From Pseudomonadota bacterium (GTDB taxonomy: Bacteria > Myxococcota_A > Polyangia > Polyangiales > Polyangiaceae), in assembly GCA_023411445.1 (NCBI GenBank), contig JAEYOT010000574.1, positions 1-6,058 of the forward strand: 6,058 nt of DNA, given 5' to 3'. The position numbers were made by a program, and so were the translations under genes. Below, piece after piece: positions 1 to 5,378 of the stretch. The notes under the pieces are model-generated. The model did not search any database. It saw only the letters and a list, made by a program, of their open reading frames with translations, and was not told where the DNA came from. The first letter of the stretch is position 1. The number at the start of each line of letters is the position of its first letter.

Positions 1-575
1 GTGTAGATGATGCCGATGATCTTGGCGACCGGCATCTCGCCGCTCCACGCCACGAAGTTGATGGTGATGGTGTCGATCAGCTGCGAGATCGCGGTCGAGC
101 CGGACGCGCGTAGCCACAGCATCTTCCCGCCCGTGGAGCGCTTGCGCAGCTGGAACACTCCGATGTCCACGAACTGGCTGACCAGGTAGGCCGACAGCGA
201 CGCGACGATCATGCGCATCGAGCCGAGGAACACGTTGTTGAACGAAGCCTCGGTCACGCCGCCCCAGCCTGGCGCGCGCGTCATGGCTGCGAACGGCGCT
301 GCCGCGCTCACGTAGATGATCGTGAACGCAAGCACCGCCATGGCGAACGCCACCACGGTGACGAAGCGCGCCGCGCGCTTGCCGTAGAACTCGTTCAGCA
401 CGTCGGTCAAAAGGAACGTGACCGGGAACGGGATCATGCCGACCGTGGTCATGAACGGCACGTCGAACCAGCTCCACTCGATCAGCTTGCCGCCGATGAT
501 GTCGCCCACGACCAAGCAGGTGGTGAACGTGCCGGCCAGCACCAGGAGGAGCTTGTGGCGTTTGTCGAGCATCAT
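1..575 (-). CDS. Queuosine precursor transporter (YhhQ/VUT family), 3' end cut by window edge
   Basis: Predicted inner-membrane importer of 7-deazaguanine precursors (preQ0/preQ1) for queuosine modification of tRNA wobble bases; the function comes from the E. coli YhhQ family, not from context here. I translated the minus strand: 191 complete codons are visible, starting at paired ATGs (575-573 and 572-570), with no stop before the edge. E. coli YhhQ has about 221 residues, so only the tail is missing. Family signatures are clear: TDVLNEFYGK at residues 57-66, RMIVAS at 121-126, AYLVSQFVD at 129-137 and STAISQLIDT at 160-169. Hydrophobic segments lie near residues 9-25, 41-57, 70-92, 121-140 and 162-177. 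No good Shine-Dalgarno precedes the start. It is divergent from ruvC with a 62-bp spacer. No queuosine biosynthesis gene is visible nearby, so whether this is a salvage-only or supplementary importer cannot be judged here. Confidence 0.93.
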   Translation of the reverse strand, partial: MMLDKRHKLLLVLAGTFTTCLVVGDIIGGKLIEWSWFDVPFMTTVGMIPFPVTFLLTDVLNEFYGKRAARFVTVVAFAMAVLAFTIIYVSAAAPFAAMTRAPGWGGVTEASFNNVFLGSMRMIVASLSAYLVSQFVDIGVFQLRKRSTGGKMLWLRASGSTAISQLIDTITINFVAWSGEMPVAKIIGIIY

Positions 576-614
576 GGCGAGCGGCGCGCATCGTACACCT
601 TTCCATCCGGCCAA

Positions 615-641
615 ATGGCTGCTATGCCTGGGCTCTCGTGA
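615..641 (+). other. Possible 8-codon leader ORF overlapping the ruvC start
   Basis: An ATG at 615 opens a frame reading MAAMPGLS and ends at TGA 639-641, which overlaps the GTG start of ruvC (638-640) as GTGA. A second in-frame ATG lies at 624. The overlap geometry is typical of termination-reinitiation coupling. No Shine-Dalgarno stands before either ATG, and a frame this short can arise by chance, so this is only a candidate. Confidence 0.2.
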
Positions 642-1228
642 TCGCCATCGGCATCGACCCCGGAACGCGCCGTCTCGGCTGGGGGGTGGTGTCGCGCACC
701 GGAAACCGTCTGATCCACGTCGCGCACGGCGTGATCGCGCTGGACGGCAGCGAGTCGATCGCGGCTCGCCTGGTCGAGCTGGAGGGCCAGCTCAGCGAGG
801 TGATTCGCGAGCACCGCCCCACCGTGAGCTCGGTCGAGAGCCTGTTCTTCAACAAGGACGCGCAGGCCGCCGCCAAGCTCGGGCACGCGCGCGGCGTGGT
901 GCTGCTGTGTCTGGCTCGGGCCGGCATCCCCATCGCGGAGTACGCGCCGGCCAAGATCAAGCGCACCATTGCCGGCAGCGGCCAAGCCGACAAGCGCCAG
1001 GTCGCGCTGATGGTGCGGGCCGCGCTCGCGCTGGACGCCCTACCGCCGGCGGACGCGGCAGACGCGCTGGCCATCGCCATGACGCACCTCAGGCTGGGCG
1101 GCCTGCTCAGCGCGTTGAACGAGGCAAGCGGTCAGGATCCGGCCCGGCTGGACGGCAGAGCCAGCATGTTGATGGCGCTCCTGGGCAAGAAGCGACCGCG
1201 CGGACGGACCCGTATTCGACGCGCGTGA
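638..1228 (+). CDS. ruvC: RuvC, crossover junction endodeoxyribonuclease
   Basis: Holliday junction resolvase. As a dimer it cuts four-way junctions symmetrically, normally after RuvAB branch migration, in recombinational repair. It has 196 residues (E. coli 173) with an RNase H-like fold. The four acidic metal-binding residues are all present: D7 in GIDPGT, E67 in SVESLFFNKD, and D139 and D142 in the PADAADALAIA stretch, matching E. coli D7, E66, D138 and D141. F70 matches the aromatic residue that wedges into the junction, and K119 in the GQADKRQ stretch matches the conserved lysine. The extra length is a C-terminal extension ending in a basic tail (residues 184-195). The start is GTG at 638; the protein then begins MIAIGIDPG as expected, but the Shine-Dalgarno is only a GGG at 630-632. 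ruvA and ruvB are not adjacent in this window. Confidence 0.97.
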   Translation: MIAIGIDPGTRRLGWGVVSRTGNRLIHVAHGVIALDGSESIAARLVELEGQLSEVIREHRPTVSSVESLFFNKDAQAAAKLGHARGVVLLCLARAGIPIAEYAPAKIKRTIAGSGQADKRQVALMVRAALALDALPPADAADALAIAMTHLRLGGLLSALNEASGQDPARLDGRASMLMALLGKKRPRGRTRIRRA

Positions 1229-1360
1229 AGGGCGAATAGATCATTAAAATCATGGTGTTGCGCGCCGGGAACCTGGCCCGCCCGCTCGCCTTGAAAGTCC
1301 TGAGTAGGGGAACAAAGCTTTGCCACGTTACAAGCGTAGAACCTGGTGCAGGGAAACCTC
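1229..1360 (+). other. Intergenic region between ruvC and the lolA-like gene
   Basis: This 132-bp gap probably carries the promoter of the LolA-like gene. An AT-rich patch at 1241-1250 includes TAAAAT (1245-1250), which resembles a -10 box, but no matching -35 stands at the right distance. A TTGAAA at 1291-1296 resembles a -35 box, but no convincing -10 follows. A perfect 10-bp palindrome, CAAAGCTTTG, lies at 1313-1322. No terminator hairpin with a T-run follows ruvC. Confidence 0.3.
1350..1353 (+). promoter_or_regulatory. Shine-Dalgarno (AGGG) selecting the lolA start at 1361
   Basis: AGGG sits 7 nt before ATG 1361, normal spacing. An in-frame GTG at 1346 overlaps this site and would place four residues before MNRRSF, spoiling a clean signal peptide N-terminus, so ATG 1361 is preferred. 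Confidence 0.55.
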
Positions 1361-2047
1361 ATGAATCGCAGAAGCTTCGCCGCGCTCTCTCTGGTCAGTC
1401 TCGCCGCTCCGCTCATCCCCGTCCGTGTCCACGCGCAAGGGGCGGCCAAGCCGGCCGGCGCCCCCCTGAGCGCCGACGAGATCATCGATCGCGTGCAGGC
1501 TGTTTACGACAAGGCCAAGAGCTTCAAGGCCGGCTTCAAGCAGAAGTACACGGCGCACCACTACAACAAGACCAAGGACTCCACCGGCTCCGTCATCTTC
1601 GAGAAGCCGGGCAAGATGAGCTGGCGCTACACCAACAACGGTAACCGAGTCGTGTCCGACGGCAAGGTGATCAAGATCTACGAAAAAGAGAACAAGCAGA
1701 TGTACGAGCAGCCGCTCGACAAGACGCAGTACCCGGCGGCGCTCGCGTTCTTGACCGGCGAGGGCAAGCTCAAGCAAAACTTCAAGTTCACCAAGCTGGA
1801 CTCCAAGCAGCTCCGCTTCGAGTCTGGCTACGTGCTGCAGGGCGATCCGCTCCAGCCCACCGCGGCGTACGATCGCGTGCTCTTCTACGTGGACGCGCAG
1901 ACGTTTCAGGTGCGGCGCGTGCTGATCAAGGACGCGCAGAACAACCGCAACACGTTCGACTTTCTCACCGCCGAGGTGAACACGAAGCCGCCCAAGAACG
2001 AGTTTTCGTTCACGCCTCCGCCCGGCACGCAGATCATCCGCCCCTGA
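1361..2047 (+). CDS. LolA-family outer-membrane lipoprotein carrier protein
   Basis: Predicted periplasmic chaperone that takes lipoproteins from the LolCDE inner-membrane complex to the outer membrane. It has 228 residues from ATG 1361, close to the family length. An export signal covers residues 1-25: NRRSF, then a hydrophobic core (about 7-20) and a likely cleavage VHA|QG. The LolA fold spans roughly residues 38-227. Family features include the amphipathic helix near 38-62, the block with P83-G84-K85-M86 and W88, D100-G101 in VVSDGKVIKIYEK, the AALAFLTGEGKL stretch at 126-137 and the C-terminal F-x-F-x-P-P-P-G strand near 215-222. The twin arginine R3-R4 followed by F6, with R22 close to the cleavage site, is unusual and could mean Tat export. 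No lolB, lolCDE or ftsK neighbour is visible. It is convergent with the kinase gene, stop codons 6 bp apart. Some paralogous LolA-like proteins serve other lipid or carrier roles, so I leave the symbol empty. Confidence 0.9.
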   Translation: MNRRSFAALSLVSLAAPLIPVRVHAQGAAKPAGAPLSADEIIDRVQAVYDKAKSFKAGFKQKYTAHHYNKTKDSTGSVIFEKPGKMSWRYTNNGNRVVSDGKVIKIYEKENKQMYEQPLDKTQYPAALAFLTGEGKLKQNFKFTKLDSKQLRFESGYVLQGDPLQPTAAYDRVLFYVDAQTFQVRRVLIKDAQNNRNTFDFLTAEVNTKPPKNEFSFTPPPGTQIIRP

Positions 2048-2061
2048 GCGGGCTCAGACGG
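2038..2061. terminator. Possible bidirectional hairpin at the convergent stop codons
   Basis: CTGAGC-GG-GCTCAG at 2044-2057 is a perfect inverted repeat. Each arm contains the TGA stop of one of the two facing genes (2045-2047 plus strand, 2054-2056 minus strand). Outer CCG/CGG triplets at 2038-2040 and 2059-2061 could extend the stem past unpaired bases. There is no U-tract on either side, so it would be a weak or Rho-assisted terminator at best. Confidence 0.3.
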
Positions 2062-3220
2062 TGCGCAGGCGCACGCGGAACACGGCCCCGCGCTCGCTTG
2101 GGCCGAGGCTCAGCGTGCCGCCCATGCGCGAAACGGCGTGGCGCACCAGCACGAGGCCGAGCCCGGTGCCGCGCTCGCCCTTGGTCGTGAAGAAGGGCTC
2201 GAAGATGCGCTGCCGCAGCGCCGCCGGCACGCCTGGTCCGTTATCGCGCACGGAAATGCGAGCCTCCCCCGCCGCCGCGTACACCCGCACCAGCACGTGC
2301 GGTCGCTCTTGCCCCTGCGCGGCGTCCAGCGCGTTTTGCACCAGGTTGGCCACGACTTGCTCGAGCAGCGCGCCATTGCCCCAGCCTCTGACGCCGCGCT
2401 CACCGGCGATCTCGATGCGCGTGCTGCTCGGCCGTACTGCGGCTACCCCGCGCTCGGCCACGCCCCACAAGCCGACCTTCTCCAGGACGGGCGGCGCGCC
2501 CTTCACGAGCGACGAGACGGCGGCCATCACGTCCTGGATGCGCCGGAGCGCGATCACGGTGTCGTCGATCGTGCACTGCCGCTCTTCGTCGCTGAGCGGT
2601 ACCGGCGCGCCTCCACGCAAGCACTCCACGTTGGCGAGCGCGGCAGCCAGCGGGTTTCTGATCTCGTGGCCGATGGTGGCGAGCACGCCCTCGATCAGCG
2701 GGGGCGGGACGCTCGGGCGTTCGCGATCGAACACGTCGCGCGAGCGCGCGGTGAGCTCTTGCTGCGCGCGGAAGCGCTGCACGCACGCCACGACGTCGGC
2801 GGGGTTGAGCGGGCGCTGTAGCGTCAGCTGCGCTCCGGCGGCTAGCGCCTCGCTCTCGCGCTCGCCAGCGCCGACTGCCACGATGGCGTGCAGCGTGGTG
2901 CCGTGCGCGTTGATGCGGCTCAAGAAGGCGAGCGCGCCTTTGGCGTGGCTGTCGAGCAAGGCTAGTCGAGGGATGAAGCCGGTCGCTTCCGCACTGGCCA
3001 CGTCCGGGATCGGAACGACGAAGAAGCCGTCCTCCTCGAGCGCGCGCACCACGGGCGCCACGTCCGGTCCCGGCTCGAGCAGCAGCAGCACGGACTGCTC
3101 CGACAGCTGGAACACGCCGCTGTCGATTTCGTCTCCGCTGAAGTCGGCAGGGATCAGCGAAGCTGGACGCGCGGGCTTGGCTGCCTGGAGGGAGGAGGAG
3201 TCGACCGTGGGATGGCGCAC
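2054..3220 (-). CDS. Sensor histidine kinase with degenerate N-terminal receiver-like domain
   Basis: Predicted soluble histidine kinase of 388 residues; no transmembrane segment is seen. The catalytic half is intact: H-box GHEIRNPLAA with phospho-accepting H185, N-box with N292 and N296, G1 box DNGPG (326-330), F-box FEPFFTTK (340-347) and G2 box GTGLGL (351-356). Residues about 43-150 look like a response-regulator receiver but lack most active-site residues: the first acidic cluster is reduced to E49 followed by P-G, the Thr/Ser position is G117, and the conserved Lys before Pro is R136 (QRPL). D90 could match the phospho-acceptor. It probably acts as a protein-interaction or non-phosphorylated sensing module. 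The start is GTG 3220; an in-frame TGA lies about 10 codons upstream and no ATG or GTG lies between, so this is the longest possible form, though without a clear Shine-Dalgarno. No response regulator is adjacent, so the partner is unknown. Confidence 0.92.
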   Translation of the reverse strand: MRHPTVDSSSLQAAKPARPASLIPADFSGDEIDSGVFQLSEQSVLLLLEPGPDVAPVVRALEEDGFFVVPIPDVASAEATGFIPRLALLDSHAKGALAFLSRINAHGTTLHAIVAVGAGERESEALAAGAQLTLQRPLNPADVVACVQRFRAQQELTARSRDVFDRERPSVPPPLIEGVLATIGHEIRNPLAAALANVECLRGGAPVPLSDEERQCTIDDTVIALRRIQDVMAAVSSLVKGAPPVLEKVGLWGVAERGVAAVRPSSTRIEIAGERGVRGWGNGALLEQVVANLVQNALDAAQGQERPHVLVRVYAAAGEARISVRDNGPGVPAALRQRIFEPFFTTKGERGTGLGLVLVRHAVSRMGGTLSLGPSERGAVFRVRLRTV

Positions 3221-3359
3221 TGCTCGCGATCTGTACGGCTGCCCGGCAGCTCACATTAGTGCGTCTCAGACTGGGGCGAGAAGTTGCGGTAAATCCACGC
3301 CTTTGCGGCCAAAACGGCGGCTGTTTCGCGGCTGGGCCAACTAGGCTAAATGCCGCCGG
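3221..3359. promoter_or_regulatory. Divergent intergenic region between kinase and unknown gene
   Basis: This 139-bp spacer must carry promoters for both the minus-strand kinase and the plus-strand run starting at 3360. A perfect dyad lies near the kinase start (separate entry). GCGGC recurs at 3305-3309, 3317-3321 and 3328-3332, about one helical turn apart; the last two extend to GCGGCTG. The AT-richer CTAAAT at 3346-3351 could be part of a -10 for the plus-strand gene, but I find no convincing -35 partner. Confidence 0.4.
3238..3250. promoter_or_regulatory. Perfect 6-bp inverted repeat upstream of the kinase, possible operator
   Basis: GCTGCC-C-GGCAGC is a perfect dyad with one central base, 18-30 bp upstream of the kinase GTG. 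Its position suits an operator or a short RNA hairpin near the kinase ribosome-binding region. In GC-rich DNA such a short dyad may be chance. Confidence 0.25.
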
Positions 3360-3926
3360 ATGATCGACGAGAACGCGTTCGGCTTGCTCATCTCCTACTT
3401 CGACATTGAAGACGAGGAGTACCGCGGCGAGCGCGAGCAGTTCATCGAACGCTACGCCATCTTTACGGCGCTGATTCGCGATCGCTTGACCGAGAAGCCG
3501 CCAGGCACGAACGCCCGCGCCATCGATCTTGGGTACGCCTTCTACATCGAGCTGCCGGACGGCGAGCAGCTGGTAGACCCGATCGCCTGGCTGCGCGAGC
3601 TGCGCGCGACGCTGAGCGAGCACGAGTACCGGACCGCGGGTATGTTGACGCACGGCAGCTGCTGGGTGGACGAGGCCGAGCCGCGGCCGGACATCGTGGA
3701 CTGCGGCAGCGTGCGCTTGTTCCGCGCGTCGCGCCCTAGCGAGCCGCTGCGGCGGGCGCTGCTCGCCGAGGCCGCGACGCACGGTGACGAGGAGCAGGGT
3801 CTGGAAGGCTGGGGGCCTGGGCTCTACTTGGACGTGGAGGCCGTGGAGGCGCTGGGACGGCGACCCAAGAATACCCCGACGATCCTGCGCTCCGGCGGCG
3901 CGGAGTTCTTTCGCGCCGGGTCCTGA
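3360..3926 (+). CDS. Conserved-looking hypothetical protein, acidic N-terminus
   Basis: I do not recognise a domain in this 188-residue protein. Codon positions are G/C-biased at the third base like the neighbours, which supports real coding. The first 30 residues are rich in Asp and Glu (IDEN, DIEDEEYRGEREQ). There is no signal peptide or membrane span, so it is probably cytoplasmic. Aromatic and glycine-rich stretches likely to be structural are GYAFYIELPDGEQ (58-70), LTHGSCWVDE (96-105), DCGSVRLFRASRPSEPLR (114-131) and GWGPGLYLDVE (150-160). H98, C101 and C115 exist but form no clear metal site. ATG 3360 is chosen; another ATG at 3350 is out of frame, and no Shine-Dalgarno is visible. purN starts 14 bp after its stop, so the two are probably cotranscribed, which is the only hint about its role. 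Confidence 0.8.
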   Translation: MIDENAFGLLISYFDIEDEEYRGEREQFIERYAIFTALIRDRLTEKPPGTNARAIDLGYAFYIELPDGEQLVDPIAWLRELRATLSEHEYRTAGMLTHGSCWVDEAEPRPDIVDCGSVRLFRASRPSEPLRRALLAEAATHGDEEQGLEGWGPGLYLDVEAVEALGRRPKNTPTILRSGGAEFFRAGS

Positions 3927-3940
3927 ACTATACGAGCCCG

Positions 3941-4561
3941 GTGAGCAAGCTTCGTATCGGCGCGCTGGCTTCCCACGAGGGCACCACGCTGCAAGCGATC
4001 CTGGATGCGTGCGCGACCGGCGCGCTCGACGCGGGCGTCGTGGCCGTCGTCAGCAACAACTCGGACTCGGGCGCGCTCAGGCGCGCTCGCGCGGCCGGTG
4101 CGGCTGCCGTTCATCTCTCGAGCAAGACGCACCCTGACGCGGAGCAGTTGGATCTCGCGATCAGCGACGCCCTGACGCAGCACGGCGTGGAGGTGGTGTT
4201 CCTGGCGGGCTACATGAAGAAGCTGGGGCCCGCGCTGCTCGGGCGGTTCCGAGGTCGTATCCTCAACACGCACCCGGCGCTGCTGCCGAAGCACGGCGGC
4301 CACGGCATGTACGGTATGCGCGTGCACGAAGCGGTGCTGCGCGCCGGTGACGCGGAGTCGGGGCCCTCGGTTCACTTGGTGGAAGAGGAGTACGATACGG
4401 GCCGAGTCTTGGCGCAGGCGAAGGTGCCGGTGCTGGCGGACGACACGCCCGCGAGCCTGGCGGCGCGCGTGCAGGAGCGCGAGCGCAAGCTGGTCGTCTC
4501 GGTGCTCGCAGACGTGGCGAGCGGCGCGCTCACGCTGGAGGGCCTGCCATCGCGCAGCTGA
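3941..4561 (+). CDS. purN: PurN, phosphoribosylglycinamide formyltransferase
   Basis: Transfers a formyl group from 10-formyltetrahydrofolate to GAR, giving FGAR, the third step of de novo purine synthesis in the cytoplasm. It has 206 residues (E. coli 212). The catalytic triad is present: N109 and H111 in ILNTHPALLPKHGG, and D152 in EEEYDTGRV, matching E. coli N106, H108 and D144. The folate-site stretch SGPSVHLVEEEYDTGRVLAQ (140-159) fits the family. The N-terminal phosphate-binding loop reads ASHEGTTLQA (10-19), where E. coli-type enzymes have SGNGSNLQA, and the loop GGHGMYGMRVHEAV (119-132) belongs to a PurN subgroup outside the E. coli type. The start is GTG 3941, 14 bp after the previous stop, with only a weak GAG upstream. 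Other purine genes are not in the window. Confidence 0.96.
   Translation: MSKLRIGALASHEGTTLQAILDACATGALDAGVVAVVSNNSDSGALRRARAAGAAAVHLSSKTHPDAEQLDLAISDALTQHGVEVVFLAGYMKKLGPALLGRFRGRILNTHPALLPKHGGHGMYGMRVHEAVLRAGDAESGPSVHLVEEEYDTGRVLAQAKVPVLADDTPASLAARVQERERKLVVSVLADVASGALTLEGLPSRS
4537..4542 (+). promoter_or_regulatory. Shine-Dalgarno-like GGAGGG inside the purN 3' end
   Basis: GGAGGG lies 6 nt before an in-frame ATC (4549) and 15 nt before an in-frame CTG (4558), both in the frame of the EI24-like protein. The first spacing is ideal for initiation, although ATC is a rare start. It also simply encodes part of LEGL in PurN, so it may be fortuitous. Confidence 0.3.
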
Positions 4562-4605
4562 GCGCGCCCGCGCCTGCGCTCGGCTTTTGGCGCGGCTTCT
4601 CGGCC

Positions 4606-5331
4606 ATGCCGAGCGCCCTGAAGGCCTTGCTCGGCATGCCTAAGGCTTGGCCGTTCGCGGTCGTGCCCGTGCTGATCTTCCTGCTGCTGGAGAGCGTCTT
4701 CGTCTCTTGCGCCGTGATGTGGCTGCAGCCGTGGCTGGACGCTCAGCTGTCGAGCGATCGCGGCTGGCTCGACGCGGCCGGCGGTGCGCTGTCCTGGCTG
4801 CTCACTGTCGCCGCCGCCGTCCTGGGCTGGCTGGCGTCCCTCTTGCTCGCGCCGCCGCTCAGCGCTCCCGCGCTCGAGCGCATCGTCTCCATGGTGGAGG
4901 CCGAGCTGGGAGTGCCGGAGCGCCAAGAGCAGAGCGTCGCGGCGGAGTTTTGGTGCGGCCTGCGCTCCATGCTGCTGGCCAGCGCGCTCACGGTACCGAT
5001 CATCGTCGCGCTCACGATCCTGGAGCTCTTGCTGCCGCCAGCGGTCGTGGTGGCCACGCCGCTCAAGCTGCTGATCGGCGCTCTGGGCGCCGCGTGGGGG
5101 TTGTTCGATTACCCGCTCACCTTGCGCGGCGTCGGGGCGCGCGCTCGCTTCGCGCAGCTGATGGAGCATTTCAGCGTCGTGCTCGGCTTCGGTACGGCCT
5201 TCGCACTGGTCGCGCTGGTGCCCTGCTGCAGCGTCGTCATGCTGCCGGTCGGCGTGGTGGCGGCGACGCGCCTGATCTGGGAGATCCAGGGCGAAGCTGG
5301 TAAGAGGGCGGCATTCGACTCGCCGAGCTGA
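4606..5331 (+). CDS. EI24/CysZ-like integral membrane protein; true start probably upstream of 4606
   Basis: A multi-pass membrane protein of the EI24 domain family, which includes the sulfate transporter CysZ; the substrate here is unknown. From ATG 4606 it has 241 residues with hydrophobic spans near 15-40, 61-82, 119-144, 147-166 and 190-225. Family features are LAPPLSAPALERIVSMVE (81-98) after the second span, GLFDYPLTLRG (165-175), and a C-terminal FGTAFALVALVPCCSVVMLPVG block ahead of the AATRLIWE stretch. The frame stays open upstream of 4606 and encodes APALGFWRGFSA directly before it, which resembles the N-terminus usual in this family (G-F-x-x-G-F, then the first span). ATG 4606 has no Shine-Dalgarno. 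Upstream in frame I find only CTG 4558, overlapping the purN stop as CTGA, or ATC 4549 placed 6 nt after GGAGGG. It probably forms an operon with purN. Confidence 0.85.
   Translation: MPSALKALLGMPKAWPFAVVPVLIFLLLESVFVSCAVMWLQPWLDAQLSSDRGWLDAAGGALSWLLTVAAAVLGWLASLLLAPPLSAPALERIVSMVEAELGVPERQEQSVAAEFWCGLRSMLLASALTVPIIVALTILELLLPPAVVVATPLKLLIGALGAAWGLFDYPLTLRGVGARARFAQLMEHFSVVLGFGTAFALVALVPCCSVVMLPVGVVAATRLIWEIQGEAGKRAAFDSPS
5304..5308 (+). promoter_or_regulatory. Shine-Dalgarno-like GAGGG before the HExxH gene
   Basis: GAGGG lies 4 nt before an in-frame ATT (5313) and 19 nt before an in-frame CTG (5328). It falls within the 3' end of the EI24-like gene and mirrors the GGAGGG arrangement at the previous junction. 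It is short and could be fortuitous. Confidence 0.25.
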
Positions 5332-5378
5332 TCGAGCTGCAGCGTCGCTGCCATGGTCCAAGGCGCCTCGCCGAGAGC

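Noticed and set aside
418..1239. Plus-strand frame of 273 codons over the transporter start and ruvC
   Set aside because: It is a shifted frame of ruvC plus antisense of the transporter, giving Arg/Gly/Ala-rich sequence without structure.
1313..1322. CAAAGCTTTG palindrome as an operator for the lolA-like gene
   Set aside because: It is only 10 bp with no spacer or second copy and no identifiable promoter next to it, so there is too little to call a binding site.
2061..3344. Long plus-strand frame (427 codons) opposite the histidine kinase
   Set aside because: It is antisense to a kinase with all catalytic boxes intact. The translation is low-complexity Ser/Thr/Arg/Ala with no motif, as expected from GC-rich codon bias on the opposite strand.
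2400..3782. Long minus-strand frame of 460 codons across the kinase and the divergent spacer
   Set aside because: It is an Arg/Ala-rich shadow that crosses two real genes on opposite strands and the promoter region; no domain or signature is seen.
5301..5331. Frameshift joining the EI24-like protein to the HExxH frame as one protein
   Set aside because: The EI24-like protein is complete through its last membrane span before its stop, and the HExxH frame reads as a separate soluble protein, so overlapping genes are a simpler explanation.
4372..5361. Minus-strand frame of 329 codons opposite purN and the EI24-like gene
   Set aside because: The translation is rich in Arg, Gln, His and Asp, typical of the antisense of a hydrophobic GC-rich gene, and the plus-strand genes are well supported.
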